Positions 7,963 through 17,260 of a stretch of DNA of 64,000 nt are shown here, in pieces. The translations under genes were made by a program, and so were the position numbers. Under the pieces are notes generated by a model that worked only from the letters and a program-made list of their open reading frames with translations, did not search any database and was not told the DNA's origin. Where the stretch lies: the NCBI GenBank assembly GCA_002382325.1, contig DGAG01000015.1, positions 35,580 to 99,579 on the forward strand, read 5' to 3'. The stretch is from Epsilonproteobacteria bacterium UBA4036. GTDB lineage: Bacteria > Campylobacterota > Campylobacteria > Campylobacterales > Arcobacteraceae. Every line of letters starts with the position of its first letter. Within the stretch, counting starts at the first letter, position 1.

Positions 7963-9092
7963 TATTTAAATCCAAAGCCAATTTTTTTGAGTTCTAATAA
8001 ATCGTCGGCTTGAAAAAGATGTTCTTCTTTTAAGACATTAAAAATAAAACGAATTTCGGCATTGGTAAAACCATCGAGTTCTTTATCTTTAATTTTAACA
8101 CCCTCTTTAGCCACATACAAGCGTTTAAGTTTTCCATTTTTTTCTTTAATATAATAGACCAAATCATAGAGTTTGGTATTGATTTTCTCAAGCGTGACCA
8201 CCACTTTGCCCTCACGTGCTTTTAAAGCATAAGAAGGGACAAGTTTTAAAAACTCTTCTTCGTTAATATACCCAATATACAACTTGGTAAAAATATCAAA
8301 ATAAAGACCCATTTGTTGAGATTTAAAACAGTTTAAATCCAACGGATATTTAGGATGTTGTCTTGATATCGTTAATATATTTTCCAACGTTTGAAAATAT
8401 TGAAACTTTTCATATTTCACTTTATACGTTTGGATAAATTTTTTATGTTTTTGAACAAACAGAAGCTTTTTGGCTTTTTTATCAAAAATAATTTTATGCA
8501 ATAATTCATCGTCTTCAATGTCTTTTGTAATCCAAATCGTACAATACGAAGGAAATTTGGAAAGCCCTTTAGACCCTTCGGTTAAAACAATTAATGCTCG
8601 AACCGTTAAATGGGGAAAAAGCATTTTTAAAAGTGCTGATTTTTTATACAAACGCTTGACTAAACTGTCGGTTTTTTTAGAGGTACTCATCTCAACAAAA
8701 TAGACGCTGTCTGTTGTAAAAAACAAAGCATCAAATTCACTGATGTCTTTATAGGCGCTTTTATAGACAATTTGCGCGCTAATATCAAGCATGAGTCCAC
8801 TTTTATAATATTTCAAGCTCTGATTTTGATAGGGACCTTTTAATACAAATGCCGTAATTTGGTCTTCGTTTAACGCATAATTAATCAAATGTTCATAAAT
8901 AATATTTTCAAACACTTCTCCTTTGAAACTCGTGTATGCAGCGATAAAATTTGCAGAGTCAACGGGTTCATCGTTTAAGATAAGTTTTTTGATGTTTTTT
9001 GTTGTATAAGGATACTGAAAAAGATTGGATTTGATTTTTTCAAGATTTAGTTGTTCGATATCTTCGTTTATTTTAAAATGGTGCAAACTCAA
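7959..9092 (-). CDS. Hypothetical protein, possibly with a nuclease-like fold
   Basis: 377 residues, no signal peptide or membrane helices. The middle contains EFDALFF then VYFVEMSTSKK, a D-x(n)-E-x-x-x-x-K arrangement between predicted strands that recalls PD-(D/E)XK nuclease cores, but spacing and residues are not exact. I do not recognise the family. It is a single gene convergent with tapT, sharing four bases at the stops. Confidence 0.55.
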   Translation of the reverse strand: MSLHHFKINEDIEQLNLEKIKSNLFQYPYTTKNIKKLILNDEPVDSANFIAAYTSFKGEVFENIIYEHLINYALNEDQITAFVLKGPYQNQSLKYYKSGLMLDISAQIVYKSAYKDISEFDALFFTTDSVYFVEMSTSKKTDSLVKRLYKKSALLKMLFPHLTVRALIVLTEGSKGLSKFPSYCTIWITKDIEDDELLHKIIFDKKAKKLLFVQKHKKFIQTYKVKYEKFQYFQTLENILTISRQHPKYPLDLNCFKSQQMGLYFDIFTKLYIGYINEEEFLKLVPSYALKAREGKVVVTLEKINTKLYDLVYYIKEKNGKLKRLYVAKEGVKIKDKELDGFTNAEIRFIFNVLKEEHLFQADDLLELKKIGFGFKY

Positions 9093-9196
9093 TTCTTAAT
9101 AGTTAATTTTGTCTCAATTATATCAAAAGAGACTTTTTTTTTCATAAAATCGTTCTTTTTTAGAAAAATTTAATCTTAATTCATTAGAATGCCCCC

Positions 9197-10060
9197 ATGA
9201 AAAGAAATATCTTTATACTCCTATTAACACTTTTTTTAACCTCACTTTTGTATGCCAAAGAGGAAGTCAAACTCTATTTTCATAACAACACCTTAAGCAA
9301 TGCACAAACCGCACTGCTTTTTTTGGAAGGCAGCCACATTACGCAAGCCAAACTCACTTTTGAAAAACTCCACATTGATTTTTTGCCTCATCCCCATAAA
9401 AAAGAGAGTTTTTTTGCATTAATTCCTATTTCGTACTATCATAAACCCAATGCGTATAAAGTTATTGTCTCTTATAAACACCAGGGAGAAAAGATTTTCA
9501 AGGGCATTTTTTTAACCGTTGTGGACGCTCAATATAAAAGTGAAATTTTGAGTGTACAACCCTCAAAAATTTATCTGAGTCAAGAAGATAAAAAAAGAAC
9601 ACAAGAAGAGTACGCTGATGCCATGAAAGTGTACAATCAAACCACAAAAGGTTTGGTAACTTCTTTTATAAAACCTCTATCTACCCCTATTACCAGCGAT
9701 TTTGGAAATCAACGACTCTATAATAACACTCTTCAAAGTTTTCATTCAGGTACAGATTTTAAAGCTGCTATTGGGACACCCATATATTCCAGTGCCAATG
9801 GCGTAGTTAAGATTGCAAAAAATCGTTTTTATGCAGGAAATTCTGTTGTGATTGATCATGGATATGGCGTTTATTCGTGTTATTATCATTTGGATTCTTT
9901 AAAAGTTAAAGAGGGACAAAAAATAAAACAAAATGAGCTCTTAGGCTATTCAGGTAATACAGGAAGAGTCACAGGTCCTCATTTGCACTTTGCCATTCGA
10001 ATAAAAAATATTATTGTAGACCCCTTACAATTTATTAAAATCATAAATATTTTGCAATAA
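9197..10060 (+). CDS. Secreted M23 family metallopeptidase
   Basis: 287 residues with an N-terminal signal peptide (about residues 1-20, ending LLYAKE). An N-terminal beta-rich domain of about 140 residues precedes the M23 (LytM-like) catalytic domain. Zinc ligands are visible in HSGTDF (near residue 181) and HLHF (near 262), so it should be active. Such enzymes cleave peptidoglycan cross-bridges in the periplasm, and in Campylobacterota they help set helical cell shape. A single gene, with the sensor gene 78 bases downstream. Its exact substrate cannot be read from sequence. Confidence 0.88.
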   Translation: MKRNIFILLLTLFLTSLLYAKEEVKLYFHNNTLSNAQTALLFLEGSHITQAKLTFEKLHIDFLPHPHKKESFFALIPISYYHKPNAYKVIVSYKHQGEKIFKGIFLTVVDAQYKSEILSVQPSKIYLSQEDKKRTQEEYADAMKVYNQTTKGLVTSFIKPLSTPITSDFGNQRLYNNTLQSFHSGTDFKAAIGTPIYSSANGVVKIAKNRFYAGNSVVIDHGYGVYSCYYHLDSLKVKEGQKIKQNELLGYSGNTGRVTGPHLHFAIRIKNIIVDPLQFIKIINILQ

Positions 10061-10138
10061 ATTATAATTATTTTATGCTAATTCAGATAGAATAAGCGCT
10101 TAATCAATCTTTATTATGACTATTCTAAGGCGTATATC

Positions 10139-12697
10139 ATGCGAAAAACTTTCAAAAACTATATTTTTTCGAGACAAATTATCTTAGTAACTATTATCTT
10201 CTTTATTTGCTTTGCTTTTAGTACCTATTTACACACGACTTTAACCAAAAAAGAGGCTTTGGCTCACTCAGAAAATATTTCAAATCAAATTTTCTCTTCC
10301 ATGTATCAAGTCATGAGAAAAGGATGGAGCAAACAAGATGTTGAACTCTTTACTCAATCCCTAAAAGATAATTTTAAAGACAGCAATTACAACATCAACA
10401 TATACCGAAGTCAAACCGTATCAGAACTTTTTGGAGAAGTTAAAGAAAACACCAAAGACAATATCCTTATGAATATTTTAGAGGGAAAACAAGAAGAACT
10501 TTTTTATTTTCAAGACGATATTATTCGAAATATTTTACCTTTACATGCCAGAAGTGAGTGTATCTCTTGTCATGCCAATGCCCAAGTGGGAGATGTTTTG
10601 GGCGTCATTGAAGTCAAACACAATTTGTCGAATCTTTTTAAAGAAACGAAATATCAATTTATTGTCTTTTTCTTAATTATTATCCCTATTTTTTATCTGG
10701 TTGCCTTTATCTCTTCTCGCAATACCAGTAAAAAACTCACCAGCAGTTTGGATTTGTTTAATGACAAAGTCCAATCGATTAACTCCGTACAAGATTTTAA
10801 GCAATTCAATTCAAAAGACATTGATTTGTATTTTTATGAACTCAATCAAATCATACGACACATCAATGATATGGCAGAAAAACTTAAAAAAGTGGCTGTC
10901 GATAAAGAGCTTTTAGAGTTCGAAGTGAAACTTTTGGATAAATTTATTATTACTTCTGAAGTGGTCAAAGATTGGCGAGAATACATCAGTGATTTGCTGA
11001 CTGAAATCAATAAAATCATGGAAACCTATACGCTTATGACAATGTTTCGAGTCGGAGATGACCAATTTGAAGTCGATATTTTTTGGCTGGGTGTTCCTCA
11101 AGATGATATCAAAATTCATTTTGAAGAGTATTTGCATCATACCATTAAAAACTCACAATATTTTGAAGGAATGAGTGATTTTATTATCAAACATATTATT
11201 GCCAATGGAGACATTAAACTCAATAATTTAAACAAAGAAGATATTGAGTATCGTTCAAAATCACTCTTTTTAGATACCCCAAAAATTGGTGGTATTGTAG
11301 GAATTGGTTTGCAATCCGCGTATGCCAGTGATCCGATTCGATATATTGTAATTGATTCTATTTTAACCACCATGGCAAACTTAGTAGGCTCTGTTAAAGC
11401 CATCAATAAATACACTGAAGATTTAGAATATTATGCTGCACGTGACCCATTGACGGGTTTGTTTAACCAAAGAGTTTTTAACGACTTTATGGCATATGAA
11501 ACCAAACGAGCCAAACGACATGACTACTCATTTGCTCTTATGGTCATTGATTGCGATAACTTTAAATCCATCAACGACAACCATGGTCATGCCTTTGGTG
11601 ATCTGTTTTTACAAACCATTGCTAAAGTCTTAGAAGAAGAAAAACGTGACGAAGATATTGTGGCACGTTATGGAGGCGATGAGTTTACCATTATTCTTCC
11701 TGAATGCAATGAAAATGGTGCGGTTACTGTTGCCAATCGAATTGCACAAAAAATTGCCCAAACCAAGCTTGAAGCCCCTACTGGCAATAAAATTGGATTA
11801 ACCATCTCTATTGGTATTAGTGTTTATCCTCAACATACCACTTCCCAAAAAGATATGTTTATGATTGCTGATTCGATGATGTATCATGCCAAAGAAGAAG
11901 GAAAAAATTCTGTTAAACTTGCCAATCAAGAAGACATTGAAGTGATTTTAAATGAAAAACAGCACAAATCTTCACTGCTTTCAACTGCCATTGAAAATGA
12001 TCAAATCGTTCCGTTCTTTCAACCCATTCAAATGTCTAAAAACAATAAAAATGGCGTGGTTATTCATGAATTACTCATGCGAATTCAACAAGAAGATAAG
12101 CTTATTTCTGCCTATGAATTTATTGAAATTGCAGAGATGATGGGATTGATTAATAAAATGGATTTAATGGTCATCAAAAAAGCTTTCCAAAAAATCAATG
12201 AAACCAACTACCAAGGAATTTTATTTATCAATTTATCTCCAAAATCTTTGGTTGTCAGTAACTTTATTGATAAGATAAATGCTTTGGTTGAAGAGTTTAA
12301 TATTAATAAAGAGAAAATCGTATTTGAAATTACCGAAAGAGAGACCGTAAAAAACTTTTCTTTGTTGGAAAAATTTGTACAAAATCTAAAAGCGGAGGGC
12401 TTTAAATTTGCGATTGATGACTTTGGTTCAGGCTTTTCTTCGTTTCACTACATCAAAAAATTTCCTATTGATTATTTAAAAGTTGATGGGGATTTTATCA
12501 TTAATATTAATAACGACCACAAAGACAAAGCGTTTGTCCACAGTATTGTAACTTTGGCACAAGAGTTAAATATCCAAACCATTGCAGAGTTTGTTGAAAG
12601 TGAAGAGATTGTTGAGATACTTGATGACATGGGTGTGGATTATTATCAAGGGTACCATATTGGAAAACCCAATCAAGAATTTATGCAATTAAAATAA
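10139..12697 (+). CDS. Heme-binding membrane GGDEF-EAL protein
   Basis: 852 residues. A membrane helix (about 12-31) is followed by a periplasmic Tll0287-like domain with a c-type heme motif CISCH near residues 141-145, then a second helix (about 172-193). An intermediate region leads to GGDEF (about 511-515, intact) with an RxxD inhibitory site five residues before it, and then an EAL domain. The EAL residues look complete (ELLMR, FINLSP, ITERE, DDFGSGFSS, YLKVDGDF, AEFVE, YYQGY). It could therefore both make and break cyclic di-GMP in response to redox, oxygen or nitric oxide at the heme. The heme role is known for this sensor type; the ligand is inferred. Confidence 0.9.
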   Translation: MRKTFKNYIFSRQIILVTIIFFICFAFSTYLHTTLTKKEALAHSENISNQIFSSMYQVMRKGWSKQDVELFTQSLKDNFKDSNYNINIYRSQTVSELFGEVKENTKDNILMNILEGKQEELFYFQDDIIRNILPLHARSECISCHANAQVGDVLGVIEVKHNLSNLFKETKYQFIVFFLIIIPIFYLVAFISSRNTSKKLTSSLDLFNDKVQSINSVQDFKQFNSKDIDLYFYELNQIIRHINDMAEKLKKVAVDKELLEFEVKLLDKFIITSEVVKDWREYISDLLTEINKIMETYTLMTMFRVGDDQFEVDIFWLGVPQDDIKIHFEEYLHHTIKNSQYFEGMSDFIIKHIIANGDIKLNNLNKEDIEYRSKSLFLDTPKIGGIVGIGLQSAYASDPIRYIVIDSILTTMANLVGSVKAINKYTEDLEYYAARDPLTGLFNQRVFNDFMAYETKRAKRHDYSFALMVIDCDNFKSINDNHGHAFGDLFLQTIAKVLEEEKRDEDIVARYGGDEFTIILPECNENGAVTVANRIAQKIAQTKLEAPTGNKIGLTISIGISVYPQHTTSQKDMFMIADSMMYHAKEEGKNSVKLANQEDIEVILNEKQHKSSLLSTAIENDQIVPFFQPIQMSKNNKNGVVIHELLMRIQQEDKLISAYEFIEIAEMMGLINKMDLMVIKKAFQKINETNYQGILFINLSPKSLVVSNFIDKINALVEEFNINKEKIVFEITERETVKNFSLLEKFVQNLKAEGFKFAIDDFGSGFSSFHYIKKFPIDYLKVDGDFIININNDHKDKAFVHSIVTLAQELNIQTIAEFVESEEIVEILDDMGVDYYQGYHIGKPNQEFMQLK

Positions 12698-12712
12698 TCA
12701 AAGAAGAGTTGT

Positions 12713-13270
12713 TTGAACATATATTATTTAATCGATGCCATTTTAATCATTGCCATTTTACTCTTAAGTTATTGGGCCTATCAAAATCGTTTTTATATCA
12801 AGCTTTTTGAATATTTTAAGGTTTTTCTCTTAATTACCATTGCCGCCAAACTCTCTTCACCCATGGCAATGCTTTTAAAAAAACTTCATGTTATTGCTCC
12901 TGATTCTTACGCCATTGCCATTTTTATTGGCTTTATACTCAATCTTGTTATCCTTTTTTCATCGTATAAATTGATACTTAAATTTTTAGATACATTAATT
13001 AATTCTCAAAGCATTAAACTATTTTTTGCAAAACTCATTACCCTATTTGAGATGACTGTTATTTGTACCTTTTCTCTGTTTTTAATCATGCAAATAACTC
13101 CTGTCAAACGCTATGTTTATCCCCCTTTAGCAAAAACCATTACGTATCCTTACATCAAATCCTTTTACACCCAATTTTTAAACGATGACTTTATTTATGC
13201 CATTTTACACACCGATACCAAAACCAATCACAAAGAACTCATTTTTAAATCGTTTAAAAACTCTTTTTGA
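12713..13270 (+). CDS. CvpA-like membrane protein
   Basis: 185 residues with four probable membrane helices (about 3-23, 30-52, 64-88, 102-128) and a soluble tail. The beginning (IDAILIIAILLLSYWAYQN) and overall topology resemble the CvpA/colicin V production family, but similarity is modest. The start is a TTG at 12713 behind AAGAAG, 15 bases after the GGDEF-EAL gene, suggesting co-transcription. Its end overlaps the convergent CWC gene by 43 bases. Confidence 0.6.
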   Translation: MNIYYLIDAILIIAILLLSYWAYQNRFYIKLFEYFKVFLLITIAAKLSSPMAMLLKKLHVIAPDSYAIAIFIGFILNLVILFSSYKLILKFLDTLINSQSIKLFFAKLITLFEMTVICTFSLFLIMQITPVKRYVYPPLAKTITYPYIKSFYTQFLNDDFIYAILHTDTKTNHKELIFKSFKNSF

Positions 13271-13464
13271 TTAGCATTAAATGCTTCAATACATTTTTGG
13301 CAAATACAGGCTTTCATTTTCAAGTCAGTTGGGATAACTTCTCTCAATGCCATAGGAACTTGAATGGTATTACACCAGCAAGGCTCACTGCTTTTGGCTC
13401 TACATAAATTGGGTTTCTTACATAAAGGGCAAATCATTTCATCGATTATTTTTTCTGTACACAT
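13228..13464 (-). CDS. Cysteine-rich CWC family protein
   Basis: 78 residues with nine cysteines: CPLCKKPNLC near the N-terminus, PCWC in the middle and CICQKC near the end. This spacing is diagnostic of the cysteine-rich CWC family, small presumably metal-binding proteins of unknown role. It overlaps the 3' end of the convergent membrane protein gene by 43 bases. Confidence 0.85.
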   Translation of the reverse strand: MCTEKIIDEMICPLCKKPNLCRAKSSEPCWCNTIQVPMALREVIPTDLKMKACICQKCIEAFNANQKEFLNDLKMSSL

Positions 13465-13539
13465 TGTTGCTCCTTGTTTTTTGCAATCAAAATGAAACTT
13501 TCGTGTTATATACTTCTTTAACTTAATAAAGGAGAAAAG

Positions 13540-13653
13540 ATGATTAAAGCAACATTAACGTTGATTGCACTTTCTGTGTATTTCACCTTCAAAACGTCTT
13601 TAATTTTGATTGATGAGTACGTTCTTAAATCAAAATCAAATGTAGCCGCATAA
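13540..13653 (+). CDS. Small single-helix membrane protein (37 residues)
   Basis: An ATG at 13540 stands six bases after GGAG in AAAGGAGAAAAG, an excellent ribosome site. The product (begins MIKATLTLIALSVYFTFKTS) has one hydrophobic segment (residues about 5-24) and a charged tail. The stop lies inside a stem-loop. It is isolated between the CWC gene and the methyltransferase gene. No family is recognised; reality is supported by the ribosome site and the membrane-protein composition. Confidence 0.55.
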   Translation: MIKATLTLIALSVYFTFKTSLILIDEYVLKSKSNVAA

Positions 13654-13667
13654 GCTCTATGTGGCTA
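13643..13667. terminator. Stem-loop between the small membrane ORF and the methyltransferase gene
   Basis: TAGCCGCATA pairs with TATGTGGCTA (one G-T pair) around a 5-base loop. It covers the stop of the small ORF and lies eight bases beyond the stop of the convergent methyltransferase gene. The T-run is poor on both strands, so termination is likely but not certain. Confidence 0.45.
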
Positions 13668-13674
13668 AAAGAAA

Positions 13675-14574
13675 CTATTTTCTTCTAAAAATCAAATTCT
13701 TCAAGCTTCTGTTTTCATTGAGTGATTTAAAACTCTCTGCATTGTCCAATCGCTTTTCAAATACAAATTCACGGGCATTTTCTTCAAAGAGTGTTTGTAC
13801 AAACCTTTCATCTAAAATAGGATCATTTAAACACGCCATTACTTGTGTATTTTCACAGCTTAATTCACCCAAACGTCTGATAATTTTACTGTAATCTTTT
13901 GATGCAATAAAACTTCCTTTTTGAAAAGAAGGAGGATCAATTATAATCAAATCATAAGGTGCAAACTTACGTATTTTACTCCACGATTTTAAAATATTAA
14001 AAGGCAAAAACTTGACGCAATTGGTTTGTAAATCATTCAAATAATGGTTGTCTCTTCCCGTATTGAGTGCAGCTTTACTCATATCGACATTCACCACTTG
14101 TTTGGCACCATGATATAAAGCAACCACACTAAACGAGCACGTATACGAAAAGAGATTCAAAACGTTTTTTCCACGACAGTTTTGAGCGACAAACTCTCGC
14201 CCTTTTTTCATATCAGCAAAAAAACCGATATTTTGATGATTTAAAAAGCTTAAATGATATTTTAAACCATTTTCTATGGCATGCGTACTTTCACCAAATA
14301 AAACTTCACTGGGAGCTTTAGATACATATCTTCTTTGAAGTATGGCGGTGTTAAAACCTTTGGTTTTAAGCGTTTTTAAAAATTCTACTAACTCATTTTC
14401 AATGGTTTCATCACACTTATCAAAAAAAACGACAAACAACAAAGTATCAATACTGTCAATGGTTAAGAACTCAAATCCTTTAAAACACCCTCCTCTCCCA
14501 TGAAAAATACGAGTAAACTCTCTGCTTTTGTTTTCTAAATTTGCCAATATTTCCGTTTGAACCACTTCAATCAT
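13675..14574 (-). CDS. RlmI-like SAM-dependent methyltransferase
   Basis: 299 residues. The class I methyltransferase motif NVLNLFSYTCSFSVVALYHG, a downstream acidic residue (NVDMSKAAL) and the catalytic-region DLIIIDPPSF match the RlmI/RlmL group that methylates cytosine or guanine of 23S rRNA. The N-terminal PUA domain of full RlmI is absent, giving the shorter form common in Campylobacterota. It overlaps the upstream flavoprotein gene by eight bases, indicating an operon. The target nucleotide is not determinable here. Confidence 0.8.
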   Translation of the reverse strand: MIEVVQTEILANLENKSREFTRIFHGRGGCFKGFEFLTIDSIDTLLFVVFFDKCDETIENELVEFLKTLKTKGFNTAILQRRYVSKAPSEVLFGESTHAIENGLKYHLSFLNHQNIGFFADMKKGREFVAQNCRGKNVLNLFSYTCSFSVVALYHGAKQVVNVDMSKAALNTGRDNHYLNDLQTNCVKFLPFNILKSWSKIRKFAPYDLIIIDPPSFQKGSFIASKDYSKIIRRLGELSCENTQVMACLNDPILDERFVQTLFEENAREFVFEKRLDNAESFKSLNENRSLKNLIFRRK

Positions 14575-15811
14575 CGCTTTTTCCTAGTTTTCCTGCTAAA
14601 AATCCGCTTGAAAAAGACCACTGTAAATTGTATCCTCCACAAGGACCATCTAAATCTACAATTTCTCCACAAAAATAAAGCCCTGATACCCGTTTACTTT
14701 CCATCGTTTTGGGGTTCAACTCTTTTAAGGCAATGCCTCCTCTTGTTATCATCGCATTTTTAAAACCTTCATGTCCTACAACAGTTAAAGGAGTCCAAGC
14801 CAAATACTTCACGAGTTTTTCTCTTTTAATTCCTTCAAGATTTTTAAACCTATCTTCAAATGTAATATCACACATATTACACAACTCTTGAGCCACACTT
14901 GTAGGCAATAACGTTGAGATAAGTTCAAGAACCGTTTGCGTCGGATTTTGACTTAAACACGTTTTCAAATACGTAAAAATTTGCTCCTCATTTAATCCCT
15001 TGGTTAAATTTACCAACAAAGGCACTTCTCCTTGGGTATCAAGTATGGGAGTGAGTTCTCGTGCAAAATCTAAAACAACAGGCCCACGAATACCTTCTTT
15101 GGTAAAAATCAAATCCCCCGTGGCTTTAAGTTTTTTATATTGGAGTAAATTCACTTTAAGTGTTGCAGCAGCAATGGTATTGGCCTTACAAGAAGCCACC
15201 CATTTTTCTTTGGTAATAAGAGGCATCATGGCAGGATGTAAAGAGGTTACACTGTGCCCAAAGTTTTGAGCAAACGTATAGCCCTCACCCGTTGCTCCCA
15301 AAGTGGGATACCCCAATCCTCCCGTAGCAATAATCAAATGCTCTGCAGTGAAACTTTCATGCGCTGTTTGTACAATAAAAACATCATTTGCTTTGCTTAT
15401 TTCAGTAATATTAACTTCACATAGAACTTCGATGTTTAAACGTCTTAACTCTTTGTCCAAGGCGTCTAAAATCGTGCTAGAATTGTGGGTAATAGGAAAA
15501 ACTCGAAAGCCATCTGGGGCATGACTTTGCACTCCAATTGTTTGAAAAAACTCGCGTAAATCGTCAGCGGTAAATCGTTTGAGTGCATCACTCATAAATC
15601 GCCCGTGTTTTCCAAATTTTCGCATAAACTCATCTTGGGGCAACGTATTGGTTAAGTTACATCTTCCTCCGCCTGTGGCTTTTAACTTTGTAGCAATTTT
15701 TGGCATTTTTTCAAGTAGCAAAACTTTTTTATTTTCTAAAGCGGCACTAATGCTTGCCATAATTCCAGCAGCACCCGCCCCTATTATCATCACATCAAAT
15801 TTTAGGTTCAA
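14567..15811 (-). CDS. HI0933/YhiN-like FAD-dependent oxidoreductase
   Basis: 414 residues. The N-terminal FAD-binding GAGAAG (residues 11-16), KATGGGRCNLTN, and the C-terminal LYFCGEIVDLDGPCGGYN are characteristic of the HI0933-like (YhiN, BaiN) family. The true substrate of the family is poorly known. It is the first gene of a two-gene minus-strand operon with the RlmI-like methyltransferase and is divergent from the disulfide reductase at 15868. Confidence 0.88.
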   Translation of the reverse strand: MNLKFDVMIIGAGAAGIMASISAALENKKVLLLEKMPKIATKLKATGGGRCNLTNTLPQDEFMRKFGKHGRFMSDALKRFTADDLREFFQTIGVQSHAPDGFRVFPITHNSSTILDALDKELRRLNIEVLCEVNITEISKANDVFIVQTAHESFTAEHLIIATGGLGYPTLGATGEGYTFAQNFGHSVTSLHPAMMPLITKEKWVASCKANTIAAATLKVNLLQYKKLKATGDLIFTKEGIRGPVVLDFARELTPILDTQGEVPLLVNLTKGLNEEQIFTYLKTCLSQNPTQTVLELISTLLPTSVAQELCNMCDITFEDRFKNLEGIKREKLVKYLAWTPLTVVGHEGFKNAMITRGGIALKELNPKTMESKRVSGLYFCGEIVDLDGPCGGYNLQWSFSSGFLAGKLGKSDD

Positions 15812-15867
15812 ATCATTCTCTTAATCGTTTTTTTGTATTATATATTAATTGATATAAAGGGGTTGTT

Positions 15868-17238
15868 ATGAAAGAGTTTGACTTAATCATTATTGGTGGT
15901 GGCAGAGCCTCCAGTTTAGCTAAAATGGCAGGAAATTTGGGTAAAAAAGTTGCCATAATTGAAAAAGACTCTTTGGGAGGAACTTGCCCAAACAAAGGTT
16001 GTGTACCGTCAAAACTTTTAATAGGTTATGCTCATGCGGCACGAAATATCAAAGATGCCAAACGCCATTTTATTGATGCTACCATCAACCACATAGATAT
16101 TGAAAAAATCTTTGAAAAAACCAATGACTATATCGCTAAGATTGATGATATTTATCAAAAAAAGTTCAATGAAAATGTTACTGTTTTTAGAGGGACAGGC
16201 TCTTTTGTCTCCAATAAAGTCGTACAGGTCAATGATGAGTTATTAACCGCACAACACATTGTTATAGCAACGGGTTCACGTCCTATTAAGCCACCGCATG
16301 AAAAAGCATGGAGCAGTGATGATATTTTCCCTTTAAAACACATTCCAAAATCGATTGCCATCGTGGGTTCTGGATTTATCGCCGTTGAACTTGCCAATTT
16401 CTTTGATGCCATAGGCATACAAACAAAACTTTTAGTACGAAGTGAAACGTTACTTGGAAATGAAGATGAAACCATTTCAACCATTTTTAAAGAGGAGTTC
16501 ACCAAAAATGTTGATGTTGCTTTTAACACCACTATCAAAGAAACTCATTATGAGAACAATCATTTTGAACTCACATTAGAAAACAAAAACGGTGAAATCT
16601 CAAAACACTCGTGTGAAGCGTTATTGTATGCTACTGGACGACAATCCAATGCAGACACCTTGCATTTAGAAAATACCAGTATCGAACTGACAACAAAAGG
16701 CTACATCAAGTGCAATGAATTTTTTGAAACCCATGCCAAAGACGTTTTTGTGGTTGGCGATGCCACAGGAGAAAATATGCTACAACATGCCGCAGCTTAT
16801 GAAATCAATCATTTGGGAAAATATTTATATGAAGGGGAAAAATCGGCTTTAACATTCAAATATATGCCACACGCGGTTTTTTGTGACCCAGAAATTGCCA
16901 GTGTGGGAATCACAGAAGAAGAAGCCAAAAAACAAAACTTGAACTATGTGGTAACAACCACCAACTGGTTAGCCAGTGCCAAAGCCCAGTCTTTGAGAAT
17001 CAAATATCCTCTTACAAAATTGATTGTCAATCCTTATACGTATGAAATTTTAGGGTGTCATATGATTGGATACGAAAGTTCAACAATGATTCATCAAGTC
17101 TTAGCAGTGATGCATTTAAGCAACGATATTAGACATTTAAAAGAGATGCTATACATTCACCCTGCATTAAGCGAAGCACTGCTTCCTGCAAGTATGGAAT
17201 GTATTAAAGCTATTAAAAAGTATAAAGAGGAACATTAA
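15868..17238 (+). CDS. Pyridine nucleotide-disulfide oxidoreductase (lipoamide dehydrogenase-like)
   Basis: 456 residues. FAD-binding IIGGGRASS at the start, the redox pair C40-C45 in GTCPNKGCVPSK, an NAD(P) site at IAIVGSGFIAVE, a second FAD motif VFVVGDATGE and the catalytic His-Glu near the end (IHPALSEAL) define a class I flavoprotein disulfide reductase. It groups with dihydrolipoyl dehydrogenase and mercuric reductase-like proteins. No 2-oxoacid dehydrogenase genes are nearby, so the disulfide substrate is open. A hairpin overlapping the stop probably ends transcription. Confidence 0.87.
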   Translation: MKEFDLIIIGGGRASSLAKMAGNLGKKVAIIEKDSLGGTCPNKGCVPSKLLIGYAHAARNIKDAKRHFIDATINHIDIEKIFEKTNDYIAKIDDIYQKKFNENVTVFRGTGSFVSNKVVQVNDELLTAQHIVIATGSRPIKPPHEKAWSSDDIFPLKHIPKSIAIVGSGFIAVELANFFDAIGIQTKLLVRSETLLGNEDETISTIFKEEFTKNVDVAFNTTIKETHYENNHFELTLENKNGEISKHSCEALLYATGRQSNADTLHLENTSIELTTKGYIKCNEFFETHAKDVFVVGDATGENMLQHAAAYEINHLGKYLYEGEKSALTFKYMPHAVFCDPEIASVGITEEEAKKQNLNYVVTTTNWLASAKAQSLRIKYPLTKLIVNPYTYEILGCHMIGYESSTMIHQVLAVMHLSNDIRHLKEMLYIHPALSEALLPASMECIKAIKKYKEEH

Positions 17239-17246
17239 CCTCTTTA
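17223..17246 (+). terminator. Hairpin overlapping the stop of the disulfide reductase gene
   Basis: TAAAGAGG (17223-17230) pairs perfectly with CCTCTTTA (17239-17246) around an 8-base loop that holds the TAA stop. Only a short T-rich tail follows. Confidence 0.45.
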
Positions 17247-17260
17247 TTGCGTTAAAACAG

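Noticed and set aside
14709..15824. Several plus-strand frames opposite the YhiN-like flavoprotein
   Set aside because: The minus strand encodes a complete conserved flavoprotein; the plus-strand frames match its codon shadows.
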